A stretch of 6,503 bases of DNA from Desulfobacterales bacterium. GTDB lineage: Bacteria; Desulfobacterota; Desulfobacteria; Desulfobacterales; C00003060. Within the stretch, counting starts at the first letter, position 1; each line of letters starts with the position of its first letter. Below are positions 6,503 through 6,503 of this stretch, one piece after another. The notes beneath the pieces are model-generated. The model was not told the origin of the DNA. It worked only from the letters and a program-made list of their open reading frames with translations, and did not search any database. The DNA lies in the NCBI GenBank assembly GCA_030629475.1, contig DAOVOU010000131.1, positions 1 through 6,503 on the forward strand, given 5' to 3'. The translations under genes and the position numbers were made by a program.

Positions 6503-6503
6503 G

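Overview
The window is bacterial DNA of moderate GC content. One strand carries a two-gene operon, and degraded or repetitive DNA lies on both sides of it. The families present, together with heavy interspersed-repeat content, would fit an environmental Gram-negative such as a Desulfobacterota-type organism. No marker in the window fixes the taxon, so that is a guess.

Centre (911-6065, minus strand). The first gene is a 1027-residue alpha-glucan water dikinase (GWD). Its parts are a single CBM45-like starch-binding module, the helical GWD scaffold, a phosphohistidine domain with the catalytic His, and a C-terminal PPDK-type ATP-grasp domain. Its stop codon overlaps the start of the second gene, which encodes a two-part protein of about 692 residues. 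The N-terminal part is a xylose-isomerase/endonuclease-IV-like TIM barrel with its metal ligands present. Comparing the two proteins by eye, the remaining ~390 residues look like a colinear but degenerate copy of the GWD helical scaffold, ending just before the phosphohistidine domain would begin. The operon would therefore pair a complete glucan kinase with a non-kinase paralogue whose starch-binding module is replaced by a TIM-barrel sugar enzyme. I regard this as the most interesting thing in the window.

Upstream flank (6066-6503). A sigma70-like promoter (TTGCAG-N17-TACAAT) fires toward the operon. Its -10 box lies in a near-perfect inverted repeat with 16-bp arms. Immediately beyond is a ~266-bp element built of nested inverted repeats and hairpins, with no gene of its own, resembling a MITE or other structured repeat.

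Downstream flank (1-910). No intact gene was found. There are three recognisable remnants: an internal piece of a protein-L-isoaspartate methyltransferase-like gene on the plus strand, converging on the operon and abutting its last stop codon; the 5' end of an ABC-2 polysaccharide-export permease (Wzm-like) on the minus strand, with its own ribosome binding site; and a short piece of the matching ATPase (Wzt-like). The wzm-then-wzt order suggests a collapsed O-antigen/capsule export operon.

A further repeat (3956-4050), built of TGGTCAG heptamers with inverted ends, lies inside the GWD gene. It is translated in frame in the linker between the phosphohistidine and ATP-grasp domains.

Together, the operon suggests modification of a storage glucan (glycogen/starch-like). 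The GWD would phosphorylate glucosyl units, and the TIM-barrel partner may be docked to the same substrate or to the kinase. The second step is inference.
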